From Pseudoalteromonas sp. G4 (GTDB lineage: Bacteria; Pseudomonadota; Gammaproteobacteria; Enterobacterales; Alteromonadaceae), in NCBI RefSeq assembly GCF_028875915.1, contig NZ_JAPEHW010000031.1:1-42112 (forward strand): a stretch of DNA of 42,112 nucleotides, given 5' to 3'. Made by a program: the position numbers and the translations under genes. Under the pieces are notes generated by a model. That model made no database searches and was not told where the DNA came from. It saw nothing but the letters and a program-made list of their open reading frames with translations. Of this stretch, positions 17,702 through 25,383 are shown in pieces (the stretch's first letter is position 1; each line of letters opens with the position of its first letter).

Positions 17702-18901
17702 TTAATTTCCTTTGCAGTAATTAGCTGTGGCGGCAAATACCGTTTTAAGTTTATAGCCTGAAGCTTTAAAGGTATTTGTAATGGCATCAAGGGTGGTTTG
17801 GTCTTGTTGGTTTTGTGGTTTTCGTAAGCACACTTTCTCAAATACTTTATTTACTTGGCAGCTGGCAAATTGCTGGCTGTGAGCAATTTCTTTTCCTAAA
17901 CTTTTTGCCCCTTGACCACTGCCCGAAAGCTGCGTATCCCAGCCTAATCGAGAGTTTAGGCCTTGGCGCCAAAAATTGTCCCAATGGTTTGATTCGGTGA
18001 TATAGCCAAATTTGAAGGTTTCGCTATTGATATGATATTTAGCATCAACACTATTAGCTTGATAAACTAATTGACCGTTTTCGGCTTCAGCGTCAGTTTC
18101 TCTATCGTAAGCAAAATTGTAATAAGCATATGCTTGTGCCATCGGGTCCATGCCTGCATGGCAGCCACTGCAAGAGTTCATGAAAATTCGACTATCACCA
18201 CCTGGGCTTCGACTAACATCTTGGCGGATACGATCTGTTGCAATGCTGGTATCTTTTAACGCATCTAAATCGGTACACATATGATTAATAAAAGTATATC
18301 GGAACATTGCGCGGTTGGTGCCAGCAATAAAAAACGCTTTGCTTGCAGCGCGAGAAGTAATTACGCCACTTGTTGCTTCAACTGGTAAATTAGTTACGCT
18401 TGATTGAGTTTGCCTTGTCAGCGCCTCTTTTAAATTTAATTCACTGTTTTCTAAAGCAATATAATGGTTGTTATCGGTCATTGAATACGCCGGTAAAGCA
18501 CTACTACTTGATGCCGTATAGACAATATCATCAAACAAAATACTGCGAAAATCGAGGTCATCACGGACAATTCCCATCACAGTGGCACTGTAGTCATTAA
18601 GTGGTTGGTGTATATCGAAATCTCGATTAGTCCAAGGTGTAATCCAGTCTTTTAACGTAACACGATAGAACGCATCATTTTCCATTGCCAATAGTGCAGC
18701 AGCTTCGCTATTGCCTGCGTTAATTAAATTAACCATTTCGGTCAATACAGTTTCTGATGGCGAAATACCAGTTAAGCGTGTATGCATGCGCTCAGCTTGT
18801 TCCTCTGAACCTGCTAAAGCACTGTGTGAGTTCCATGCAAGGATCAATGCAAGCAAGTTAAAAAGTAACGGAAAACTGGCCTTGTTGTTCGAAAAGTCCA
18901 T
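17702..18901 (-). CDS. Exported monoheme c-type cytochrome-like protein (DUF1585/DUF1588-like style)
   Basis: A 399-residue exported protein heading the minus operon. The signal peptide is MDFSNNKASFPLLFNLLALILAWNSHSALA, written here by position: residues 1-30, cleaved before GSEEQAE. One heme-c motif, CSGCH at 244-248, lies in the context MNSCSGCHAGMDPMAQAYAY, which resembles the CxxCHxxMDPxG signature of the DUF1588-type domains found with DUF1501 proteins. Two more Cys near the C-terminus (CQVNKVFEKVC) and one at the end may form disulfides or bind metal. The start is uncertain: ATG 18901 gives a normal signal peptide, while ATG 18946 would add 15 residues, and neither has a strong ribosome-binding site. 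The next gene begins 1 base after its stop. Confidence 0.7.
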   Translation of the reverse strand: MDFSNNKASFPLLFNLLALILAWNSHSALAGSEEQAERMHTRLTGISPSETVLTEMVNLINAGNSEAAALLAMENDAFYRVTLKDWITPWTNRDFDIHQPLNDYSATVMGIVRDDLDFRSILFDDIVYTASSSSALPAYSMTDNNHYIALENSELNLKEALTRQTQSSVTNLPVEATSGVITSRAASKAFFIAGTNRAMFRYTFINHMCTDLDALKDTSIATDRIRQDVSRSPGGDSRIFMNSCSGCHAGMDPMAQAYAYYNFAYDRETDAEAENGQLVYQANSVDAKYHINSETFKFGYITESNHWDNFWRQGLNSRLGWDTQLSGSGQGAKSLGKEIAHSQQFASCQVNKVFEKVCLRKPQNQQDQTTLDAITNTFKASGYKLKTVFAATANYCKGN

Positions 18902-19093
18902 AGTGAATCTACTGATTGACCTTGATAGAGGTACGTATGTTAACATTGTTAAAAAATAAACATCAAAGAAAAGTTATTGTAATGATGATGTTTGCTGTAA
19001 TAATATTATATTGCTAATTTTAATTTCTAAAATAATACTAAATTATGGTTTGTTTGGTGGTGCTTTAGGATAGTTTTTAAAAAGGAAAATTAA
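18902..19093. promoter_or_regulatory. Divergent control region of the two exported redox operons
   Basis: These 192 very AT-rich bases separate the minus operon (starting 18901) from the plus run (starting 19094), so both promoters should lie here. TTGCTA at 19011-19016 with TAATAC at 19033-19038 (16 bases apart) is a possible plus-strand promoter but a weak match. I see no clear operator palindrome. The plus-strand ribosome-binding site aaagga (19081-19086) is strong. Confidence 0.4.
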
Positions 19094-21655
19094 GTGGGTA
19101 AGCTGCTAAAAATAATTTTACTGTTATTGGTAACAGGATGTGGCAGTGATGTTGTTGAGCAGAAACCACAAGTACAAGATCCAATCGTAGAAGAAGTGCC
19201 TTTGGCATTTGTGTTACGCAGTATCGAGCAGCCGGTTTCTTTTGCCGTTAACGACCCAACAGTTTTTAACCCCGGTGCTGAACTTTTCTTAAAAAAACTC
19301 GCTGGCGTTGATGCCCCGCTAATTAGCATTACAGATACTTTATTTGATGCGCCAATCGATATTAAACACGTTGCAGCATCTTACGATGGACAAAAACTAC
19401 TATTTAGTTTGCGCGCGCCAGAGCTTGAAGATGTCTCAGATGATATGCAACCGAAATGGAATATTTGGCTTTATGATGTAGCGTCAGAAACAGTGACTCC
19501 GATTATCAATGATGCACTGATCAGTGAAGAAGGCGATGATCTATTCCCATCCTTTTTGCCTGATGGCCGTATTTTGTTTAGCTCAAACCGCCAACAAGGT
19601 AACAAGGCTCGATTACTTGATGAAGGCAAGCCACAATACCAAGCTCTTAGCGATAACTTTCGAGAAAAAGCCATAACCTTGCATGTAATGGAACAAGATG
19701 GCACTAATATCAAGCAAATTTCGTTTAGCCAAGGCCATGATTTATATCCAACTGTTTTACAAAATGGCAAAATTGCCTTTGTTCGATTTGAGCATAGAGG
19801 ACGTAACCGTGGCCTCAATATTTATCAAATGGATTCAGATGGTAAACAACTCGAATTATTATTTGGTGCCCACTCAGATTTCCCAAATGACTTATCGGTT
19901 GCCAGTTTAAAACAAGCTCCAAATGGCCAATTAATTATTGGTTTACGTAATAGTGAAAGCGAGCAATTTAGCACTGATTTTTATTATTTAGATACTGAAA
20001 GTTTTATGGATGAAGGGCGTTTTCATGATGGTGAAGCAACATCTGACTCGGCATTTAATTCTGCACTTTTTGCTGCCAGCCCACCTGAAGGAGAACTTTC
20101 ACTAACAGGGAAATACCATTGGTTTTCGCCTATTTTTGATGGTTCACAAAGAAACTTAGTGGTGTGGAGTCAATGCCAAGTTGTTGACCCAGAAAATAAC
20201 AATAATTTTCTCCCTTGTACGGCAGAGTTACTAAACGATGAAAACATCGTTGCGGCACCAGACCTGTTTGGTTTATGGATTTACGATGAAATAACGCAAA
20301 CGCAAAAACCGGTAGTGCTTGCAAAACGAAATACATTGATTGAAGAAGTGGTTGTACTTGAATCAATAAACAGTCCTTTAACCACAGAATATCCGTCAAA
20401 TATAAGTTTGCAAAACGAACAAATGGGCAGTTTGCACATACGCAGTGTGTATGATTTCTCTGGCATTGATACTGCCATTCCTAATATTTCAGCAGTGTCG
20501 GACCCTCAGCTAAATACCGAGCGCATATATGCGATGCGTATTGTTAAGCCAGTATCCATTCCCGATCGTAATGAATATAACTTTTCAACGGCATTATTTG
20601 GCCGCAGTAGTGGTCAGTCGATGCGCGATATTATTGGCTATGCGCCAGTGGCTCCCGATGGTTCGGTGTACGTTAAAGTGCCTGCTGATATGCCATTTGC
20701 CATCGAACTATTAAATCGTGATGGACAGCGAGTTAGTCAACGCCATGAAAATTGGTTACAGCTAAAATCAGGGGAAGAAAGGACCTGCAATGGCTGTCAT
20801 CAAAGTACTAACGAGTTACCTCATGGCAAAGTTAATCAAGCAAACAGTATAAACTTAGGTGCTGCTAGCACGCTTTGGCCGGGAAGTTTTGGTGATGTAG
20901 ATGCAATTGTTGGCGAAACAATGGCGCAAAGTTATGCGCGAGTGGTTGGCATTCCGTCATTAAGTGCTGAGCCGATTTTTGCCGATGTGTGGCGAGGTGG
21001 TTTGGCCGCTATCGCAAATAACAATAGCAGTCTCAATAATTTAGATACGACATCGCCACTAACAGAGGCATGTGCAGCACGTTGGACAAATTTATGCCGT
21101 TTATCAATTCATTTTCCAAAGCATATTGCGCCATTATTTGATTTATCGCGCCCAGTTTTTGACGATATGGGCAACGAAATTGATAACTATCGCTGTTTAA
21201 ATTGCCATATCACCACTGATGATAATGGAGATGCACAGATACCCGCTGCGCAGCTTGATTTAAGCCTAGCCGCCTCAAATGACAATAATCAGCATGTTGT
21301 GGCCTATCGCGAATTATTCTTTAACGATAATGAACAGGAAGTTGTTGAAGGCATTTTAGTTGATAAGCTGGTGGACAGATTAGATGAAAATGGTAATCCG
21401 GTTTATCTTGTCGATGAAGACGGTAACTTAATTTTGGATGAAAACGGTAATCCAATTATTGAGCAAGTGACTGTGACAATAAGGCCGCCACTGAGTGTCG
21501 CGGGTGCCAATGCTAACACCGGATTCAATTTACGGTTTTCGCCAGCAGGCAGCCATGGTGCCTATCTATCTGATGCTGAAAAGTCACTTTTATGGCAATG
21601 GCTAGATATTGGTGCGCAATACGCTAATAGCCCGTTTTACAGTGAGCAAGATTAA
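19094..21655 (+). CDS. Diheme lipoprotein with PD40 propeller, hydrazine-synthase-alpha-like (HzsA-related)
   Basis: An 853-residue lipoprotein (signal to LLVTGC, lipidated at about Cys16) starting at GTG 19094, backed by a strong SD. The N-terminal half (about 75-330) has PD40/TolB-like propeller blades such as YPSFLPDGRILFSSNRQQ (weakly varied) and DLYPTVLQNGKIAFVR. A middle region (about 460-560) with YAMRIVKPV, IIGYAPVAPDGSVYVKVPAD and LQLKSGEERTCNGCH resembles the middle domain of the hydrazine synthase alpha subunit family. Heme-c motifs are CNGCH at 565-569 and CLNCH at 701-705. Between the second heme and the end is an acidic DENGNP-type repeat (about 757-785). Homology to HzsA-type proteins is from memory of the pattern; hydrazine chemistry is not implied. 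It leads the plus run, 1 base before the next gene. Confidence 0.75.
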   Translation: MGKLLKIILLLLVTGCGSDVVEQKPQVQDPIVEEVPLAFVLRSIEQPVSFAVNDPTVFNPGAELFLKKLAGVDAPLISITDTLFDAPIDIKHVAASYDGQKLLFSLRAPELEDVSDDMQPKWNIWLYDVASETVTPIINDALISEEGDDLFPSFLPDGRILFSSNRQQGNKARLLDEGKPQYQALSDNFREKAITLHVMEQDGTNIKQISFSQGHDLYPTVLQNGKIAFVRFEHRGRNRGLNIYQMDSDGKQLELLFGAHSDFPNDLSVASLKQAPNGQLIIGLRNSESEQFSTDFYYLDTESFMDEGRFHDGEATSDSAFNSALFAASPPEGELSLTGKYHWFSPIFDGSQRNLVVWSQCQVVDPENNNNFLPCTAELLNDENIVAAPDLFGLWIYDEITQTQKPVVLAKRNTLIEEVVVLESINSPLTTEYPSNISLQNEQMGSLHIRSVYDFSGIDTAIPNISAVSDPQLNTERIYAMRIVKPVSIPDRNEYNFSTALFGRSSGQSMRDIIGYAPVAPDGSVYVKVPADMPFAIELLNRDGQRVSQRHENWLQLKSGEERTCNGCHQSTNELPHGKVNQANSINLGAASTLWPGSFGDVDAIVGETMAQSYARVVGIPSLSAEPIFADVWRGGLAAIANNNSSLNNLDTTSPLTEACAARWTNLCRLSIHFPKHIAPLFDLSRPVFDDMGNEIDNYRCLNCHITTDDNGDAQIPAAQLDLSLAASNDNNQHVVAYRELFFNDNEQEVVEGILVDKLVDRLDENGNPVYLVDEDGNLILDENGNPIIEQVTVTIRPPLSVAGANANTGFNLRFSPAGSHGAYLSDAEKSLLWQWLDIGAQYANSPFYSEQD

Positions 21656-21656
21656 T

Positions 21657-22388
21657 ATGAAAGGGATACTATTTTTACTCTTGCTGGCGCTCAGCTTTCA
21701 CATCATTGCTGAGCCGTTACAACTTTCGGTCAAAGACCCCTATTTGAATATTCATAGTGGTGCAGGGCGCGGTTACCCGATTATTTATGTTGCCGAAAAA
21801 AGCGAAACCATAACGGTAATTAAACGCCATACTAGCTGGTATTTAATCACACTTGAAAATGGTCAAGAAGGCTGGGCAGAGCAATCATCACTGGTAAATA
21901 CTTTAACCCTAACAGGGCAACCATTTACCATCGAACATACAGGCATTGATGCATTTGAAAATCAAACGCTTGCATTTGGTATCGGCTTGGGTGAGCTTGA
22001 TGGTGTGAGCAATCAATCTGTTGATGCAAGCTGGCGATTCACACAAAACCTTTCAATCAACCTTGAATATAGTTATGCACTCGGAGCGGTAGCAAAGAAC
22101 CAACTGGTTGATATTTCTGTTATTCATCACCCATTTCCCCATTGGCGCGTCTCTCCGTATTTAGGTATTGGTGCGGGTAATGTGTGGACAACGCCTAAAA
22201 CACCGGTGATTGGTGGCGGTGATGAAACCAGACAATCAGATTTACTGAGCGCCACTTTTGGTGTGAACACGTATTTAACCAGCCGTTTTGTACTTAAAGC
22301 AGAATACAAACGGTTTAGTGCGCTTACAGAGCGTGATGCTACAGAGGATTTAGAGCAGTGGAAATTAGGTATAACCGTCTTTTTCTAA
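21657..22388 (+). CDS. SH3b domain plus outer-membrane beta-barrel protein
   Basis: A 243-residue exported protein. A signal peptide (MKGILFLLLLALSFHIIA) is followed by a bacterial SH3 (SH3b) domain at about 20-80, with LNIHSGAGRGYPIIYVAEK and WYLITLENGQEGWAEQSSL, the usual cell-wall or peptide-binding fold. The rest (about 95-243) alternates aromatic and small residues in strands and ends LGITVFF, the terminal Phe expected of BAM substrates. It may bind peptidoglycan or a partner at its N-terminus and span the outer membrane with its C-terminus. The ATG at 21657 lies 1 base after the preceding stop, and its end overlaps the next gene by 31 bases, so translation is likely coupled. Confidence 0.8.
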   Translation: MKGILFLLLLALSFHIIAEPLQLSVKDPYLNIHSGAGRGYPIIYVAEKSETITVIKRHTSWYLITLENGQEGWAEQSSLVNTLTLTGQPFTIEHTGIDAFENQTLAFGIGLGELDGVSNQSVDASWRFTQNLSINLEYSYALGAVAKNQLVDISVIHHPFPHWRVSPYLGIGAGNVWTTPKTPVIGGGDETRQSDLLSATFGVNTYLTSRFVLKAEYKRFSALTERDATEDLEQWKLGITVFF

Positions 22389-23002
22389 ACGCATTTACCT
22401 GTTTGGGTATGGTGTTTTCAGGACAAACGCTCGCATCTAACGAAGCGGCTCCACCTGTTGTGGACCCTCAAATTGAGCGTACAGAAGTAGATGAATCACT
22501 GATTGACAGCGATGACTTTGAGTTTGGCCTTTATGGCGGCGTAATTTCAATTGCCGATTTTTCGTCAACCTCGTTAGTTGGTGCCAAACTGGCCTATCAC
22601 ATAAATGAAGATTTTTTCACCTATTTTAAGTATGGCATGGCAACCGCTGGCGAAACTAGTTACGAAAAACTCAGTGGCGGTGCCAAGTTATTAACCGATG
22701 ACGAGCGCGATTACCAATTATTAGACCTAGGCATTGGTTACAACCTTAAAGGTGAAACGTTTATCTCACAAAACCTCACGCTCAATAGCGCGTACTATTT
22801 TACATTAGGTGCCGGCAGCACGCAGTTTGGTGGTGATGACCGTTTTACAGTATCGCTCGGCGCGGGTTATCGCGTATTACTGAATGACTATGTAACCATG
22901 CACATCGATATGACGGATTACGTATTTGAAAGCGATATTTTGGGCGACCCCGAAACAGTACATAATCTCGCATTTACACTTGGTTTAAGTGTTTATTTTT
23001 AA
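22358..23002 (+). CDS. Outer-membrane beta-barrel domain protein
   Basis: A 214-residue exported barrel protein. The GTG start at 22358 lies inside the previous gene; the first 26 residues (RLFLNAFTCLGMVFSGQTLA) form a signal peptide cut before SNEAAPP. The mature part shows amphipathic strands (FEFGLYGGVISIADF, LVGAKLAYHINEDFFTYFKY, RFTVSLGAGYRVLLNDYV) and ends LGLSVYF with the terminal Phe of outer-membrane proteins. A conserved acidic linker (about 30-50) follows the signal. It is similar in style to the barrel of the preceding gene, and the two may form a pair. Such barrels recur next to TPR/ExbBD clusters in gammaproteobacteria. The next gene starts 12 bases later. Confidence 0.78.
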   Translation: MEIRYNRLFLNAFTCLGMVFSGQTLASNEAAPPVVDPQIERTEVDESLIDSDDFEFGLYGGVISIADFSSTSLVGAKLAYHINEDFFTYFKYGMATAGETSYEKLSGGAKLLTDDERDYQLLDLGIGYNLKGETFISQNLTLNSAYYFTLGAGSTQFGGDDRFTVSLGAGYRVLLNDYVTMHIDMTDYVFESDILGDPETVHNLAFTLGLSVYF

Positions 23003-23014
23003 GGTATTTATAAG

Positions 23015-23506
23015 ATGAAAAAACTGACACTGGCCTATTTATTGTTGTTCTGTGTATTTGCGGGGCAAGCTGCTTCAGCTGAATTAGACAAGAGCGCGCC
23101 TGATTTCACATTAAAGTCACTGAGCGGCGAGAATGTTCGATTAAAAGAATTAACAGGCCAAGTGGTGCTTGTAAATTTTTGGGCAAGCTGGTGCGGCCCG
23201 TGCCGTAAAGAAATGCCTTTACTAGATGAGCTGCACAGTAAATACAATGATTTGGGCTTTACTGTATTGGGTATTAATGTTGAACAGCAAAACCAAAAAG
23301 CAAAAGACTTTATTTCAGAACTTAACGTGTCATTTCCAGTGTTATTGGACGATGAAAATACGGTGAGTAAATTGTTTGATGTTGAAGCAATGCCTACCAC
23401 AGTAATAATCGATCGCAATAGCACCTTGCGTTATGTGCATTATGGCTACAAGGCTGGCGATGAAAAGCTCTATAAAAAAATGGTGAAGGCGCTTATCCGT
23501 GAATAA
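23015..23506 (+). CDS. TlpA-like periplasmic thioredoxin
   Basis: A 163-residue exported thiol-disulfide oxidoreductase. The signal peptide MKKLTLAYLLLFCVFAGQAASA is followed by a TlpA/ResA-type thioredoxin fold, with active site WCGPC (Cys60 and Cys63) in VNFWASWCGPCRKEMP, the family insertion LGINVEQQNQKAKDF, and the cis-Pro loop AMPTTVIID. Such proteins reduce disulfides for cytochrome c assembly or keep specific exported partners reduced. Here it overlaps the gene for a DUF4266 lipoprotein with a C-x-C tail by 8 bases, so that peptide is an obvious candidate client (inference). Several c-type cytochromes in the same cluster are other candidates. Confidence 0.9.
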   Translation: MKKLTLAYLLLFCVFAGQAASAELDKSAPDFTLKSLSGENVRLKELTGQVVLVNFWASWCGPCRKEMPLLDELHSKYNDLGFTVLGINVEQQNQKAKDFISELNVSFPVLLDDENTVSKLFDVEAMPTTVIIDRNSTLRYVHYGYKAGDEKLYKKMVKALIRE

Positions 23507-23726
23507 ATTACTTATTTTGCTGTTACTCGGGGGTTTGTCTGGTTGCGTTTCAACAGGTGAGATTGAGCCGTGGGTAAAACCATATGAGCGAGAGAATTTG
23601 GCTCACGCTGCAATGCAATGGCAATTAGACCCTGTTGAGTCTGGTTATATTCATCACGTTTACCAAGCCCGTGAGGGCGCGAAAGGCGCTGAAGGAACAT
23701 CAGGTGGTGGCTGTGGCTGTAACTAA
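23499..23726 (+). CDS. DUF4266 mini-lipoprotein with GGGCGCN C-terminus
   Basis: A 75-residue lipoprotein of the DUF4266 family. The signal ends LSGC, lipidated at Cys16, so the mature protein is only about 60 residues. The mature part starts with a hydrophilic segment (EIEPWVKPYERENLAHAAMQ) and ends EGTSGGGCGCN, with Cys72 and Cys74 in a Gly-rich tail. The GTG start overlaps the TlpA gene by 8 bases, and its end overlaps the DUF3570 gene by 14 bases; such tight packing implies matched expression. The function is unknown. The Cys-Gly-Cys tail could bind a metal, take part in disulfide exchange with the TlpA protein, or be a modification site (all inference). Confidence 0.85.
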   Translation: MNKLLILLLLGGLSGCVSTGEIEPWVKPYERENLAHAAMQWQLDPVESGYIHHVYQAREGAKGAEGTSGGGCGCN

Positions 23727-24852
23727 GTTTAACCGTTTTTGTACTTTAGTTTTTGCGTTTATAAGCTTTTCAACGTTAGCAGCTGTGTTACCTGAAGATC
23801 GTGTCGATGCTATGTACCATAGTTACGATGGCGGCGGTATGAGCATTGATGGTCCTTCAATACTTATTCGCAAAAAAGTGTCTAATGCGGTGTCGGTTTC
23901 TGCAAATTATTATGTCGATTCGGTGAGTTCAGCATCTATTGACGTTTTAGCAACGGCAAGCCCTTATAAAGAAAAGCGAGATGAACAATCGCTTGGCGTC
24001 GACTACTTAAATGAGAAAACCATTTTTTCATTAGGTTATAGCCAATCGCAAGAAAATGACTACGACGCGAAAAGCTATAAATTAGCGGTGAGCCAGAGCT
24101 TTTTTGGCGACTTATCCACTTTAAGCTTGAGCTACGCGCAAGGCGATGATGTTGTTAAACAAAATGGCAATGAATTATTTGAAGAAGAAGTAAAACGTTC
24201 AAACTACACCGTATCTTGGTCTCAAATTGCGACTAAAAATTGGACGGTCGATTTCAACCTTGAAGCAATCACAGAGCAAGGCTATTTAAATAACCCCTAT
24301 CGCTCTTACCGCTACCGCGATGATAGCGCAGCTTTAGGGTACAGCTACGCGACTGAGATTTACCCCGAAACCCGTACCAGCAATGCAGTTGCACTGCGCT
24401 CTCGCTATTTTTTACCTGTGAATGGCGCACTTTATGGTGAGATACGTTTTTTTAGCGATACCTGGGGGATCTCTGCAAGTAATTATAAGCTCGGTTACAG
24501 CCAAGCTCTTTATGATAATTGGTTAATTGATTTTCATGTACGCCATTACGCGCAAACAAAAGCTGATTTTTATCAAGACATGTTTGAGCGAAAAGATCAG
24601 TTCAACTTTATGGCACGTGATAAAGAAATGAGTACCTTCAACGATTTAACAATTGGTTTAAAAGCGCGCTATTTACATACATTCGACCGTTCAAGCTTGA
24701 TTAAAAGTGCCAGCGTTAATATTGCTTGGGATCATATGCGGTTTGATTACGATGATTTTAGAAATGTACTGCAAACTGAAAATCCCGGTGAAGAAGGGTT
24801 TTACAGTTATTCGGCAAACGTTGTGCGAGCGTTTGTTTCGCTGTGGTATTAG
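23713..24852 (+). CDS. DUF3570 outer-membrane beta-barrel protein
   Basis: A 379-residue exported protein of the DUF3570 family, predicted as an outer-membrane barrel. After a short signal (NRFCTLVFAFISFSTLAAV) it has the family start PEDRVDAMYHSYDGGGMSID near 26-45, then about a dozen regularly spaced beta hairpins rich in Tyr, Ser and acidic turns, and ends FVSLWY. I chose GTG 23713 because aggtgg lies 5 bases upstream; GTG 23704 and 23707 in frame are alternatives, and the frame is open to 23635 within the DUF4266 gene. DUF3570 and DUF4266 genes are commonly adjacent, so the barrel may hold or export the small lipoprotein. The biochemical role is unknown. Confidence 0.82.
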   Translation: MAVTKFNRFCTLVFAFISFSTLAAVLPEDRVDAMYHSYDGGGMSIDGPSILIRKKVSNAVSVSANYYVDSVSSASIDVLATASPYKEKRDEQSLGVDYLNEKTIFSLGYSQSQENDYDAKSYKLAVSQSFFGDLSTLSLSYAQGDDVVKQNGNELFEEEVKRSNYTVSWSQIATKNWTVDFNLEAITEQGYLNNPYRSYRYRDDSAALGYSYATEIYPETRTSNAVALRSRYFLPVNGALYGEIRFFSDTWGISASNYKLGYSQALYDNWLIDFHVRHYAQTKADFYQDMFERKDQFNFMARDKEMSTFNDLTIGLKARYLHTFDRSSLIKSASVNIAWDHMRFDYDDFRNVLQTENPGEEGFYSYSANVVRAFVSLWY

Positions 24853-24862
24853 GAAAGCAAAG

Positions 24863-25381
24863 ATGAAAAAAATTAGTCACCTCGGTTTTATGCTGCTGCT
24901 TTCGCTTTGCGCTGCAACTGCCAATAGCAATGAAAGCAAGCCGCTTACAGAACAAATCGAAAATTTAAAGCAACAAGCAATCGCCTTAAACCGCGATTTG
25001 TTTATCTTAGAAGAAGATCTGTTATACCCACCGGCAACACAAATTGCGTTTTATGTTGCGATGGACACCAGTCACTTATTCACCCTTGATGCGGTAAAAC
25101 TGTATGTCAATGATGAGTTAGCAACACATTATCTTTATACCGAAAAACAATTAAATGCACTGGCCAAAGGTGGAGTGCATCGCCTATTTCAAGGAAATGT
25201 TAAGCAAGGTGAGCACCAACTTACTGCATATGTGCTGGGTAAAGGACCACAGGGCAGAGATATTAAACGTGCCGCAACACTGTCATTTACAAAAGATGAC
25301 GAAGCAAAAGCACTCGAACTGGTTATTTCAGCCAATAGCAGTAAAGAACAACCTGAATTTGAAATACGAGAAATAGAGTAA
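24863..25381 (+). CDS. Exported protein of unknown function with N-terminal coiled coil
   Basis: A 172-residue periplasmic protein that I do not recognise. The signal peptide is MKKISHLGFMLLLSLCAATA. It is followed by a coiled-coil segment (about 30-52, QIENLKQQAIALNRDLFILE) and a compact beta-rich domain (about 55-155) with FYVAMDTSHLFTLDAVKLYVN and KQGEHQLTAYVLGKGPQGR, which reads like an immunoglobulin- or carbohydrate-binding-type sandwich. The ATG at 24863 follows aggaaag; the frame is open upstream to 24707 but that overlaps DUF3570. It lies 10 bases after DUF3570 and 2 bases before the next gene, so it belongs to the same transcription unit and probably to the same envelope complex. 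Confidence 0.75.
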   Translation: MKKISHLGFMLLLSLCAATANSNESKPLTEQIENLKQQAIALNRDLFILEEDLLYPPATQIAFYVAMDTSHLFTLDAVKLYVNDELATHYLYTEKQLNALAKGGVHRLFQGNVKQGEHQLTAYVLGKGPQGRDIKRAATLSFTKDDEAKALELVISANSSKEQPEFEIREIE

Positions 25382-25383
25382 GT

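Noticed and set aside
19094..21655. Hydrazine synthesis in this organism
   Set aside because: Only an alpha-like protein is present, without beta/gamma subunits or hydrazine dehydrogenase; the resemblance is at domain level.
21760..21785. SGAG in the SH3b protein as an ApbE flavinylation site
   Set aside because: The last residue of the motif should be Ser or Thr and the Asp three positions earlier is missing; kept only as a weak candidate in the ApbE finding.
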